This document shows, piece by piece, positions 1 to 10,720 of a DNA stretch of 64,000 bases (its first letter is position 1; every line of letters begins with the position of its first letter). The stretch is from Annona cherimola. Taxonomy: Eukaryota; Streptophyta; Magnoliopsida; Magnoliales; Annonaceae. The notes beneath the pieces are model-generated. The model did no database searches. It was not told the origin of the DNA and saw only the letters and a program-made list of their open reading frames with translations. Made by a program: the position numbers and the translations under genes. The DNA lies in contig CM059971.1 of the NCBI GenBank assembly GCA_030490835.1, forward strand, positions 5,438,007 through 5,502,006, given 5' to 3'.

Positions 1-2952
1 AAATAAAGCTGAAACGAGTACGATTCGTTCGAACTTGATTTCAATAAGGTATCAAGTTAAAGGAAATATAAGGGGGTACTTGTCTCTTCTTACTTTGAAA
101 CTAAAGTCACTGAGGTTAAAGCGGATTTGCTTGTGCATTTAGTTTTGATTCTCCTAAACACAATTTGGTCAGTTTAAAGTTAATTATGACTGAAAAAAGG
201 ATAAATGATCTCTTAATGAGTTTATTTTTATTGTGTGCAAAAAGAGAATAAGTTTAAGTAAGAATAGACTAAAAGTACCTATTTGGCAAGTACCTATAAG
301 GACATGAAAAATGATGAAAAAATTACGGGTGGTCCAATACAAAAGAAACCAAATAAGAAATTTGGTCATTACTTTAGACAGACTATTGGACACATAGAGG
401 AAAATTATACTAATAATGGTACATTTTTCACTTTGGTTTGTTCGGTGATTAATTTAGCCTTAGACCCAAGACACATTTTTTATGAATAGATTTGGTGTTG
501 CTATTCATGTAAGGGTGTCATGCGGGGTTGTTTGAGTTGCTAAAGGGCAAAATGATGATGAAAGATTCATCGATGGAGGCGATAGCAAATCAAATACTAT
601 GGAGCCTATATGGAAATTTTAGTTATTATTATTAAAAACTCAATTTTATTTAAATTCGAAAGAGACATATGGTACCATTTTTAAATAGAATTTGGTTATT
701 CTTATTCATTTGGAAATAGTTAATTTAGTTCTTTCTTTTGAATTTAAATATTATTGGATATGCTGAACAATATCAAGATGTAAGTCCTATGATCCCACAT
801 TCAGTTCTATTGAGACCAAAAATGTCAATTTTTTTTAGGATATTGAGTTTGAGGGGAAAATATGATTAGAGACTATGTCTTTAAAGAGAAATCTATAAGA
901 CATCGTTGATAAACAGGATGTTCCTGATGATCAAGCTCAACACCCTCAAGAATGGATGTCATTGAAGTGATCTACTAGAGAAAGGAGAATGCAGTTTCTG
1001 ATTATTGCATCAAATTTCTCCAGTATATCAAGATGACATTGGAATGGTAGAAGGTGATTCCATCAAACAATGCAAAGTAAAACCTCTCAAAAGTAGATTG
1101 ATGTCATAAGTATGTGATTAAGTTCATGAAAGATAATGACGATTTGGTAGCCTGTTCCATTACCTAAAGGTATAAAACTGATTGGTTATAAATGGATATT
1201 TAAAACCAAGAAGGAGGGTAATGTGGAAAGGCATAAGGATTATCTTGTCACAATGAACTTTACTCAAAAGGAAGGCATCGATTATAAAGAAATTTTCTCT
1301 CCAGTTTTATTGAAAATTTCTTTCAAAATAAATGACTTTAGTAATGATTTTCGACCTTGAGTTATAGTAAATGGATGTAAGGATAACATCTATAATAGAC
1401 TTTCAATTTTTTAAATAAAAATCCATCTACGAGCTCAAGCAATTTTTCTAATAATGGTATTGCAAATTTCATCAAATTATTATTTCATTTGGTTTTGAAA
1501 TGAATTCGGTTGATGATTGCATATACTATAAGTTCAGTGGGAGTAATCATAGTTTAAGTGGGAGTAACACACAAATATACTGTTTTCCAACATCAAGATA
1601 AGTTTATTGCATAAACTTAAGATATTTTTGTCAAAGAATTTTGAAACGAAATATCTTGAAATATGTCTTTTGTATTAGGAATTCATATATATCAGGATTA
1701 TTCTAGATGTATTCTTGGATTATCACAAAAGACATATATTAAGAAAATACTTAAGATACTTGATGTGCAGGATTGCAAATTAGGAAATACCTCATTGCTA
1801 AGAAAGACAAAATTAATTTTGTCTAAATCAATGTCCTAAGAATGATTTTAAATCTAAGAAAATACAAAAGACTCCCTATGCTTTAGCAGTGGGAAGTTTG
1901 ATTTATGTTCAGGTTTTGAATCTCAGGATGTATGCATTCGGTTACTGCATACATTATTGGGATGTTGGGCAGATATTTAAGTAATTTATGAATGAATCTT
2001 TAAGATGTAGCCAAACAGATTTTTAAAACATTTTTAGAAAACAAAACAATGTATGTTCACATGCAGAAAGTCATATACGTAAGAGATTATTTAGTATTCA
2101 GATTTTGACTTTATTGGATGCAAATGCAGTTTTAGATCCACTTCAGGCTATATTTATCTGTCTGTTAGAAAAGCTATATCAGGAAAAAGTGTTCAACAGT
2201 CACTTATAGCTTTTCGACCATGACAACAGATTTTATAGTATATTATGAGGCATCCAATTATGGAATATGACTACAAAATTTGTCACATGGCTATAAAATA
2301 TAGATAACATTGAAAGACCACTTAAGTTATTTTGTGATAATAAATTAGTAGTCTAATATACCAACAACAACAGGAGTTCAGCAATGTTCCTGATTGTTAA
2401 GGAAAGGATTCAGGAAAATAAAGTGTCTGTAAAGCATATTGCGACAAATTCCAAAATTGCGGATCTGCTTACTAAGGGTAACACCTTATGGTCTTTCATG
2501 AGCATACTACTCATATAGGTGTTGTATCATTTAATGATATGCTAGTTAAGTGGGAGTTTGTATTTATTTGCTTTTCTGGTTTGGACATTTTACTATGGTT
2601 ATGGATATTTTCTGCAGAAATAAAGTATTCAGTATTTTAGTTTTTCAGTACTTATGGTTTTGGTTTGATCTCACCAAATAAGGTGGACCAGTTGGAAATA
2701 GGCATGTTAGATCACATTACATGTAATTTCCATGCTACGCATCCATACTTGATTTATGTCATTTGGTTATGTTTGATATATGTGATCATGGATGGGTCTA
2801 GTTATGATAAATGTGACAAAGGCCGCCTTGGTTCTATGTTGGCATAACTAATGGACGAGATTGTTCGGAGATGATTTTAGTATGATAGCAAAAGGTTTTG
2901 AGCTCATAAGGTTATATATAATTATAAAATATATGTAGTCCAAGTGGGAGAT
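1..2952 (+). pseudogene. Internal region of a decayed Ty1/copia retrotransposon (gag-pol remnant)
   Basis: Broken copia polyprotein readable in three frames. Around 100-300 is gag-like sequence (FGQFKVNYD, then a stretch ending KKRISLSKNRLKVP). Around 380-480 a degenerate zinc-knuckle region is followed by GTFFTLVCSVINLA, the usual lead-in to the copia protease. Around 1145-1310 is reverse transcriptase (KLIGYKWIFKTKKEGNVERH, then EGIDYKEIFSPV). Around 2200-2480 is the RNase H end (VKERIQENKVSVKHIA in a shifted frame). A purine-rich tract at 2940-2951 precedes the 3' LTR. Stops and frameshifts are everywhere. Almost no integrase is recognisable between protease and reverse transcriptase, so the element looks internally deleted and could not move itself. 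Its 5' LTR lies left of the window. Recognition is by family motifs; exact domain edges are inferred. Confidence 0.85.
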
Positions 2953-3412
2953 TGTTGAAATTTTGGACATACAATATATTAATTATATGTATACGCTATC
3001 ATAAATAGCGGCCCAAATTATAAAGTGATCTTATAAAGTTTTATGGGCCTAAATCATCTAATAAAGTATGGATCTCCTATGCGTAGAAACCCTACAGCCT
3101 AATTTTTAATTTCTATTTTTATGATGGGCTAAATTAGAAATACAAAAGATAGGCTCCCTATATAAATGATTGTGGTCCCCGGGTTATGCACCTATGAGGG
3201 TTCTTTTCTACCATCCCATCGGTAGAGAAGATGAGCCACATTCTCCATAACCCTAGGGCATTAACCTGGAAGACCAAGAAACCACAAGGATTCAAGAACA
3301 ACTGCTTCTATGGATTCAGGTACGCTTCCGCTTATGGTTTTATTTTTCTTAGTGATTTGGCATGGAGAATCCTGGAATGATTATGGATTTAATCAATATG
3401 GTTTTTCCAACA
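2953..3412 (+). repeat. 3' LTR of the copia element
   Basis: Starts TGTTGAAATTTTGG directly after a purine-rich primer tract (AAGTGGGAG) and ends TTTTTCCAACA, giving the TG...CA ends of an LTR, about 460 bp. The middle holds a TATAAAT-like box (about 3160) and downstream GC-richer sequence as expected of a promoter-containing LTR. The next bases (CTACT, 3413-3417) should be the right copy of the target duplication; the left copy is outside the window. The sequence right after the LTR is terpene synthase exon 6. Confidence 0.8.
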
Positions 3413-3850
3413 CTACTATCTTTCGGCTAAACAATGATTTGCAAAGTTCCGAGGTTTAATATATATGTTCACCTCACTCACCTATTTCCATATCTTTGTT
3501 AGTACTTTAGCTATTTAATTCAAATCATCTACGAATTAACTCGATGGATGCAGGAAGAAATGTTGAGAGGCGACGTGCCCAAATCCATCCAATGTTACAT
3601 GAATGAAGCTAGCGTCCCTTTGGAAATAGCCAGAGAGCACATCAAAGGCGTAATTCACGATATGTGGCAAAAGATGAACAAGTATTTGATTGATCCCAGT
3701 CCACTGCCGAAGCCTTTCATTGCATCTGCTTTCAATTTGGCTCAGACATCCACCTGCGTATATTTGTATGGAGATGGATATGGGGTACCATATGGGGAGA
3801 ACAAAGAAAACATAATGTCACTGTTGGTTTATCCCATCCCGCTTCACTAA
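3413..3850 (+). pseudogene. Terpene synthase TPS1: exon 6 remnant plus intact last exon
   Basis: A terpene synthase of the TPS-a/b type, cut by the copia insertion. The end of exon 6 (3413-3453) reads IFRLNNDLQSSE, intron 6 is 3454-3553 (gt...ag), and exon 7 (3554-3850) reads EEMLRGDVPKSIQCYMNEAS and on to a stop after PIPLH. RGDVPKSIQCYM is the hallmark start of the last exon of angiosperm mono- and sesquiterpene synthases. Across the splice the residues N-D-L-Q-S-S-E-E-E fit the second metal-binding motif (N,D)Dxx(S,T)xxxE. Exon 7 is open and uninterrupted for 98 codons, so this copy was probably functional until the retrotransposon landed. Exons 1-5 and most of exon 6 must lie left of the window, beyond the rest of the copia element. 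Product specificity cannot be read from this end of the protein. Confidence 0.85.
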
Positions 3851-3866
3851 AAGAGCACTAGGAATG

Positions 3867-6800
3867 TGTAATGCCCTGACCTAGAAGCAGCGTGTCACGA
3901 TGTGGAATCTTACTTCAAGGATCTTTTTAAGTGGAAAAATATATAAATAAAATTAAAGTTTTATCCTTACGCAAGTAGAAGCTTTGCTAAAGTGACTGAA
4001 AAAACAGTCTAATTTTTTTTTGTTCTTTTTAAATCTACATCAGTTCCTTTTTTAAACTAAAATTCAGCAGCATATCTTTTGTATTTAAGACATTTGGGGG
4101 AGGTAAAACCCCATCATCATTAAATTCATATAATACATCTCTTATATAATCACTAACTTCTACATCATATAACATCAACCTAATAAATTTAAACTTAACA
4201 CATACTCACAATTTCAATATTTACATTCCATGGCTCTAAATACCTCAAAAGTAATCAAAATCATATCTTCATTACTAATAAAGCAGTAATGACTCTTCTA
4301 TCAAGTTTGCACCATCTACATTCACTGGTTAATAGAAAGATAGTATAAAATACTCAGAAAGCAAACATTTAGAAATACATACAATTTTTTCATTAAAAAA
4401 ATACATATAATTTCCAAAACTCATGGCATCAACTGAAATCATAAAATTTTTAAATTCTCGTTACGCGTGTGCGACAATGAGATGAGTGCACACATATGAA
4501 TTATTCAATGGCATATTTTCCATTTGGTAGATGGTATTTACAAGTGATTATCCACCCATAAAATCTTTCCATTGAAAGGCGTCGAATGCATCAACCTAGC
4601 TACATCATGGGCAGACAATCTGTCCTCTTACAACCTTGACAAGTCTCCTTAATTCACTTTCCAAGCATAACTTGTATTCACGCATGCATCATATGCATTT
4701 ATAACATGAATTTAGTTTTACCAACTCAACATGATAAAAACAAAAGTAACATGATCACTTATTGGCAAATATCCTTTCTTAAATAAAAGGGTAAGAAAAG
4801 ATTTTTTTACTATAAAATTTGTTTTGAACAAAAAAAAATCTTGAAGAACTTGCTTTCCTTCGCTCTTTATCCTTCTTTCATTTTTCTTTTTGTTTCTCCT
4901 TTTTTCTACGATTGTCAAACAAAACACAAAGCAAAGCATGTCTTTTCGTTACGATGTACTTGTATTTTTATATTTAATCATGTTTTGGTTACAGAATCCC
5001 TTGTCCCTTTCAAATCTATCTTCAAATCATTTTTAACTTTTACAAGTTCTTTTATACCTTTATGAAACATTCTAATCACACTTTACTCTCTTTGCCTCTT
5101 TTAAAACTCTTAAACAAGGAATTGAAATGCAAATAAATTTATCTTCATTTTAAGTTGGTCATGGGTTGTTAAAGGCTATTTTATCACCGAAATTTAACAT
5201 TTAAATGACAAAGGTGACATCTCCAACTATACATTCGAGTCGGGCAGGTTATTCTTACACTATTTGCATGCCTTTTTTGCATACACTTTCTAAGTTATTA
5301 TGTTATATAATTTGATTGTTTTATTTGGTTCGACATACTTATTCAAAACATTTAACATGCTCAAACATTCCCATACATAAGACTACTCATACATCAATTT
5401 TAATTGAATTACATTTGGGCATTAAAATTCTTAACATCACAATACCTTTTATTTCAACATATACTACTATCAATTAAATTAACAAATACTCCCTTAAATA
5501 GACTATTCAATCTAACTATTACTATTATCTTTTTTTGTAGCTTTGGTTTTGGTCGTCATATATGCCTAAGTTTTGGGGTTTCAAAATGTGTAGTTCTCAT
5601 TACATAGTACTCATCAACTTAGTTTAACGTTTATAATCTAAAGCACATTTATAAGAGCCATTTTCATGGTTGTCTTGTTTTGGCCCTTAGAGGTAAGCCC
5701 CGTTTAGCATTCAAAGCTTTTAAAACTTTAACTCATTTTCTTCATATTGAGTATGAAATTTCTATGCCTATACAAATTTTTAGAGACTGCCTTACCATAA
5801 TATCTTATATTTATTTTACTTGAAATTTCAATTCACTTAAATATTTCTATTTTCATACAATTTAATTAAAACAATTAATCATCCAACATGCAGTTAGAAT
5901 TAAACTTGTCTTTTAAATACATGCATATTTAAATACATTGCCTATGTAACTGTCCAACTGTGGCCAGCCTTTATGGTTAATTTCAATCCATAAAAGCTGA
6001 GAATTTTATCTATTTCATTCCAATATAGCATAACAAGTTTCACAAATTAAACCATGTCAAACATCCTTTTCAACTATACATACTCAAGTCATTAATTCAA
6101 AATATCACGTTTAAATATTTTTCAACGACGTAATATTATTGCTAATGAATATAGAATTCTAAATTTTAACTATTTACATCACAATCACATGTTTATGGGC
6201 TCCTTACACCGCTGCCCTAATTTGGTCATGCTCATTTAAGCGATCTCTTCGTTATTTACATAAAAGTTTCATTTCTTCATTCAAAATTTTTTATAACTAT
6301 CATATTTTTATTTTAATTCCCATAACAATCCCTTGAAATTCCAATGCCTAGACACTATTTTCACTCAAACTGTTTAAGGTTGCATGAATTTCTAGCTGCT
6401 CTTTTTTAACAAAATATCAACATGAAATCAGTCCAAAAATCACCCCTAAATCATGTAAGGCATGATAAAAGCAAAAACCCTATGCCTAATTCTCAGTTTC
6501 TCTATCTATCCACTTTCTAAGGCTTGACGTAAGCTCCAATTCTTTCATAAATACATGATTCCACACATAAAAATCAAGATTTGCCTGTTCCTAAATGATT
6601 TACATGCTTAATATGCAACAAAAATTGAAATTCAAAACCCTACTGTACCATCATCACTATTAAATCCAAATCCCTTTTTCCTTTCCATAATTTCTCTTTC
6701 CATATAAATAGATTTACTTAAATATAAACAAATCTCCATGGTTTTAACATGATTCAGGTGCAAAAATCCAAAACCCCATTAAAAAACCCATTTTCCTCTT

Positions 6801-7819
6801 ACCTTCAATCACTGCCGGTAGCATCAACGACATGGGTGACCAACATGATCACATTTCACCTCCTCCTTTCTCTCCTTCCTCTTCTTTCCTTCTCCCTTTC
6901 TTCTATCCTACTCTTCTCCCTTTCTCTTCCCTCCTCCCCCTGTTCACCTGACCATGCCCAAGGGGCTGCCCCTTTTTGTGGACCCCATTTTGGTAGTCCG
7001 TGTGTGCAAACATGTGGCTACCCCCTGTGATGTTTTATTATTTTTTTATTTTCTCAGGTATTAATTTTTTCGCCCATCTTACATTTTCAACATCTTCAAT
7101 GATTTGACTCTTCATTTTTAGGCCGTTAATTTTATAACTAACTCTATTTATAATCAACATACGCATAATTTTTTTATAATTATTTTCAATTTAACATCTA
7201 ATTTCTATTTTCATGGAATCCAAATTTATTTATCTGATAATGTCTCATGCCTTATTTACATGTGCAAAAATTGCAAGTTCTATATTTCCATATATATTAT
7301 TTCAAAATAATTTCTATTTAAATAATTTAGACAATCTAAATTATTTATTACAATAATTTAAGAGGAGTAATTTTGTTAGTCTGGGCTAAGCAAATGTCCT
7401 ACTTATCCCACCTCAAAAAATCTATTTAAAAGCACTTCTTTTTATTTTTTCTTCGTATACTTATTTATCTAAGTGTATTTAACATTTAAACTAAGCTTTA
7501 CCTTTTTTGGATATATGTACATATTATTTTTAAGATTTTTAAATATATACACATATTCCAAAATGGTAAAACTTTTTTTATATGTTAAATATACTTAAAC
7601 AAACAAGTGTATGGAGAAAAAGCAAAAAAATATTTTAAAATGAGTCTTTTGAGGTGGGCTAAGTGGGGTATTTGCTTAGTCCAGGCTAGCAGGATTACTT
7701 CTCATAATTTAATTTCCCTGAATTAATTATAATTAACTTAGTTAATTTATTTAGCCCAAAAATATACCTATTTATTTATATCATAGGCTAATATATATTA
7801 TAAAATTGTGGGCTCTACA
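3867..7819 (+). mobile_element. Probable solo LTR, about 3.95 kb, inserted 17 bp after the TPS1 stop
   Basis: Begins TGTAATGCCCTGACC and ends GTGGGCTCTACA, so it has TG...CA ends. It is flanked by GAATG on the left and AAATG on the right, a 5-bp target duplication with one mismatch. No gag-pol reading is visible inside and no second copy of the ends is present, so it looks like one very long LTR left after recombination. Length and termini resemble the long LTRs of Tekay/Del-type Ty3/gypsy elements (family judgement, not tested). A non-coding LARD element is the alternative. It carries a family-F MITE (7361-7703). Small open frames inside (for example 6749-7030) are not supported as genes. 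Confidence 0.65.
7361..7703. mobile_element. MITE family F, nested in the solo LTR
   Basis: Left end AGAGGAGTAATTTTGTTAGT and onward TCTGGGCTAAGCAAAT. Right end, read on the other strand, AGAAGTAATCCTGCTAGCCT and onward GGACTAAGCAAAT. The two ends are inverted copies over about 35 bp. ATAATTTA lies on both sides, an apparent 8-bp target duplication. The inner part is a weak palindrome with the motif TATCTAAGTGTATTTAACAT that recurs in other family-F and family-B copies. Confidence 0.7.
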
Positions 7820-7932
7820 AAATGCAACATATACTTATTTAATTGTCACATATATGTATATTTGGAAATTTAGATATGCATGTGTGCTAGGAGATTTTAA
7901 AATACTTTCTATAATTAATGTATGGATTTTGA
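7820..7932. other. Resumed TPS1 3' flank
   Basis: After the solo LTR the original flank resumes. GGAGATTTTAAAATACTTTC at about 7891-7910 aligns with GGAATTTTAAAATAATTTC just after the TPS2 stop (about 25892), so both genes once shared this 3' flank. No gene seen. Confidence 0.5.
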
Positions 7933-8320
7933 TCCTATGCACCTAGGTTCCTTGGCTTCAGTGCACTCAGGTGCAAATACCCTTTTTTATATTTTTTTTA
8001 AAAAAATTTCACATAACTGTTAATCTAGATGTATTTAACACGTGTATCAATTATTACTATTTTTAGAGTTTTTAGATATTTTTCTTTGAATTTTTAAAAA
8101 TCAGTGGATTTTTTTTAAAATAGTAGCATTTTAGTAAATTTAAATTACTAAAAAAACCACTGATTTTTAAAAATCTAAAAATCTCTAGAAATGGTAAAAA
8201 TTTATTCACTTATTAAATATATCTAGATTAATAGTTTTGTGAAAAATTTTCAAAAAAAATATTAAAAAATGAATATTTGTACCCGAGTCACCGGAGCTAA
8301 GTGTACTCACGTGCATAGGA
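7933..8320. mobile_element. MITE family B, full copy
   Basis: Ends are inverted copies: TCCTATGCACCTAGGTTCC on the left and, read on the other strand, TCCTATGCACGTGAGTAC on the right. The inside is an AT-rich near-palindrome (AATCAGTGGATTTTTTTTAA against AAACCACTGATTTTTAAAAA). The ORF at 8269-8463 starts inside it and is not a gene. Confidence 0.65.
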
Positions 8321-9640
8321 TAAGTTATATTGCACGAACTTATATGCAAACACTCAACCCAAACCTTGGTGATTTTACATTTTCAACTTCAACAATGTAC
8401 CTGATAGACATCCAACCCAACAACAAACAAGACATGGACTGGGTCATCTTGCGAGTTGTTTAATTAATTTGTCTACTCTTTGAGGAAAATTAGATTCTCG
8501 ATTTGGACCATATGAAAATAAATGCCGAACTCTTATACATAAATAGTTGCCCATAGTCCATTTTAACATATATAGTTGCCGAGTTCAAATGATATTATTA
8601 TATATGCCCCTTCATGTGAATTTGCCTTCTATCGTCTAAGCCCCCAATGTGAGATCTCAATAGTACATTCTCTACTGGTTCAGAACAAAATTTAAAAAAA
8701 TAACTTTCTAATTTTTGAATATTCAGGTGGTGGGTGGATTATCTTAATCTCTAAAAAGGTGAATGACACTTTTATAGACTAAGCACTACACACATGTGCC
8801 ATGGCACAAGTGCAAATTGTTTTCTTTTTTTAACAGTGTATATTTACATCACATCTCAACTTCTATTACAATCATGCTTTGAGACAATTTTTATAATTTT
8901 TCAAAGGAAAATTATATTATTTAATCTCATTTTTTCGTCGTACAGATCATCCCTCAAATACCCATCTTACAAATCACCCTTAAAATTCCTCTAAATATTT
9001 CTTATAATTTTCAAGGAAGACCAACTACTACCATGGAGATTTACAACTCCCACGGAACAAGGAACGAATTTTTGCCATCACCACCATTGGAGCCCTTGAC
9101 TCATGACACCTATGGCAGTTCGAGCTAGCCTCAAGCAATTGCTTTCTTTGAATATGTCTTGGACAAGACCAATCAGTAATTCGTACTATCCAAATACGAC
9201 TGCGGCTTAATTTGTTTGGGGTTGTGTAGCCACCTTGATTTTTGGTCAGGAGAAAAAATAAATAAATAAAAGGACTTGGGACGGGTGAGATCTTATTAAT
9301 TCAGATTTCTGCCCGCAAGAAACTTTTTGTTTTAATTTAAGTCGATACTTTCATATCCAGATAAATTTTTTTCCGGCTTAAGCTTAATTAATTAAACTTC
9401 ATTTCGCTTTTTATTGGGCTAGTACTGTTTGCTAGCTACTTTGTCAACTCAATAGCAAATAATTAAGACTAAAAAATTATGAATTTTGTGATTAATTAAT
9501 CTGCCAAATGCCAATAGTAAAGAACTAAAGATGGGAGTCGTCTAGATAGCATCCAAGAAAAATTAACAGCTTAGGTTCGTGTAGGCAGAGCAGACGGTTA
9601 AGATGAATGGGAGAGAGAGTTGCGAGGCTACGAGATTTAG
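8321..9640. repeat. Duplicated terpene synthase flank, blocks X, Y, Z (first copy)
   Basis: No gene. Three blocks recur downstream of TPS2. X (about 8550-8790, with TTCAAATGATATTA and TCTACTGGTT) matches about 30000-30200. Y (about 9131-9235, with CAATTGCTTTCTTTGAA and TTGTTTGGGGTT) matches 30233-30296 and 30663-30690. Z (about 9394-9635, ending GCAGACGGTTAAGATGAATG) matches about 26050-26255. About 330 bp of unrelated sequence (8810-9130) splits X from Y. These are old segmental duplicates of the TPS flank, and the block order differs between copies. Confidence 0.6.
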
Positions 9641-9937
9641 AGCGTCTAGTCTTTGAAGGGATGAGGAAGTCTTCGTGTGTTAAGAATTCCTCGACTGGGG
9701 AAGTAGAAATTGTACCTACAGGAGTTGGCAGCCATTGGCTTTTCTTTCATTAAATCTCCAAAAATCCCATGAGAAGTAACGAGGAAGAGAAAAAGCAGAC
9801 ATGGAAAGAAGAAAAACGTAAACATACACTAAAGCGATTGCCTCATCTCTGAAATTTTGGTTTTTCTAGCAGGCATCAGAAATTAAGGTGGGTGTTGGGC
9901 AACATTCAACTTCAACCATTCATTTTGTTATAAAAAC
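9641..9937. other. Intergenic, nothing recognised
   Basis: Ordinary AT-rich sequence leading to the SINE. I see no gene, repeat end or RNA here. Confidence 0.4.
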
Positions 9938-9945
9938 TTCCAGCC

Positions 9946-10194
9946 GCCACTGGCGTTGCCCAGTGGTGCACGCCCTTGCCAGCAGCAGCTTAGGGCGCGG
10001 GTTCGAAACCCTCTTGATGCGGGATGAAATTTTCCCCCGGAGTGGTGGAGTTTTGCAGATTCATTCCTCCATTGTGTGGGGATTGTGAAGAGTTCTTCCA
10101 TTATCCGATGATTGTGAAGGGTTCTTTCCTTATGTGAGGATTGTAATGATTGTGATATAAGATATCATAGCGTGTATAAAAATATCACAAAAAT
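9946..10194 (+). mobile_element. tRNA-derived SINE, about 249 bp, with target site duplication
   Basis: A tRNA-like head starts GCCACTGGCGTTGCCCAGTG (A-box region) and carries GCGCGGGTTCGAAACCC at about 9994-10010, a canonical polymerase III B box. An unrelated body follows and the tail is A-rich (AAAAATATCACAAAAAT). TTCCAGCC occurs immediately before (9938-9945) and immediately after (10195-10202), and the match can be stretched to about 13 bp with one mismatch. B box, tail and TSD together make this a SINE, not a tRNA gene. The 66-codon frame at 9888-10088 is chance. Confidence 0.8.
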
Positions 10195-10720
10195 TTCCAG
10201 CCATGATATATGCTCGCACCTTCACACTCTATCAAGAAGCCATCATTAATTGTCTCAATATTTTTGCACAAATTATGTAAGTATATTTTGTAAATTATTT
10301 TTTATAATTTTTAAAATACGATCCTACTTTTATGAAACTTTTTTTTATGTAATCTCTTCCATTTTTAAAATCTTAATAGTTGATAAAAAATCTACTTTAT
10401 TTATTGTATTTGACATCTTTTTTATTATTATGGAAACTTTTTTTATTTATTTAGTATCACTGTATATAAGTCTTATCTATAAATGTGCAAAATTAATGTA
10501 ATAAAATGATTTAATGTTAAATATCAATTTTAAAGTAGTATTTTTAACATCTAGACCATCTAAAATATCATTTCTATATGGATAATGATTCTATAAAGCA
10601 TTACTATATTCTAATACATGTGTAAATTGTTATAAGCATTTCTTTATAATTTACACATGAATATATATACATATATATTATATATTTGAGCAGATGTGAC
10701 CCATGCACATACTTGATTGG

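Noticed and set aside
9946..10030. tRNA gene
   Set aside because: B box is perfect but no cloverleaf with acceptor-stem pairing could be formed, and the unit has a body, A-rich tail and target duplication: a SINE.
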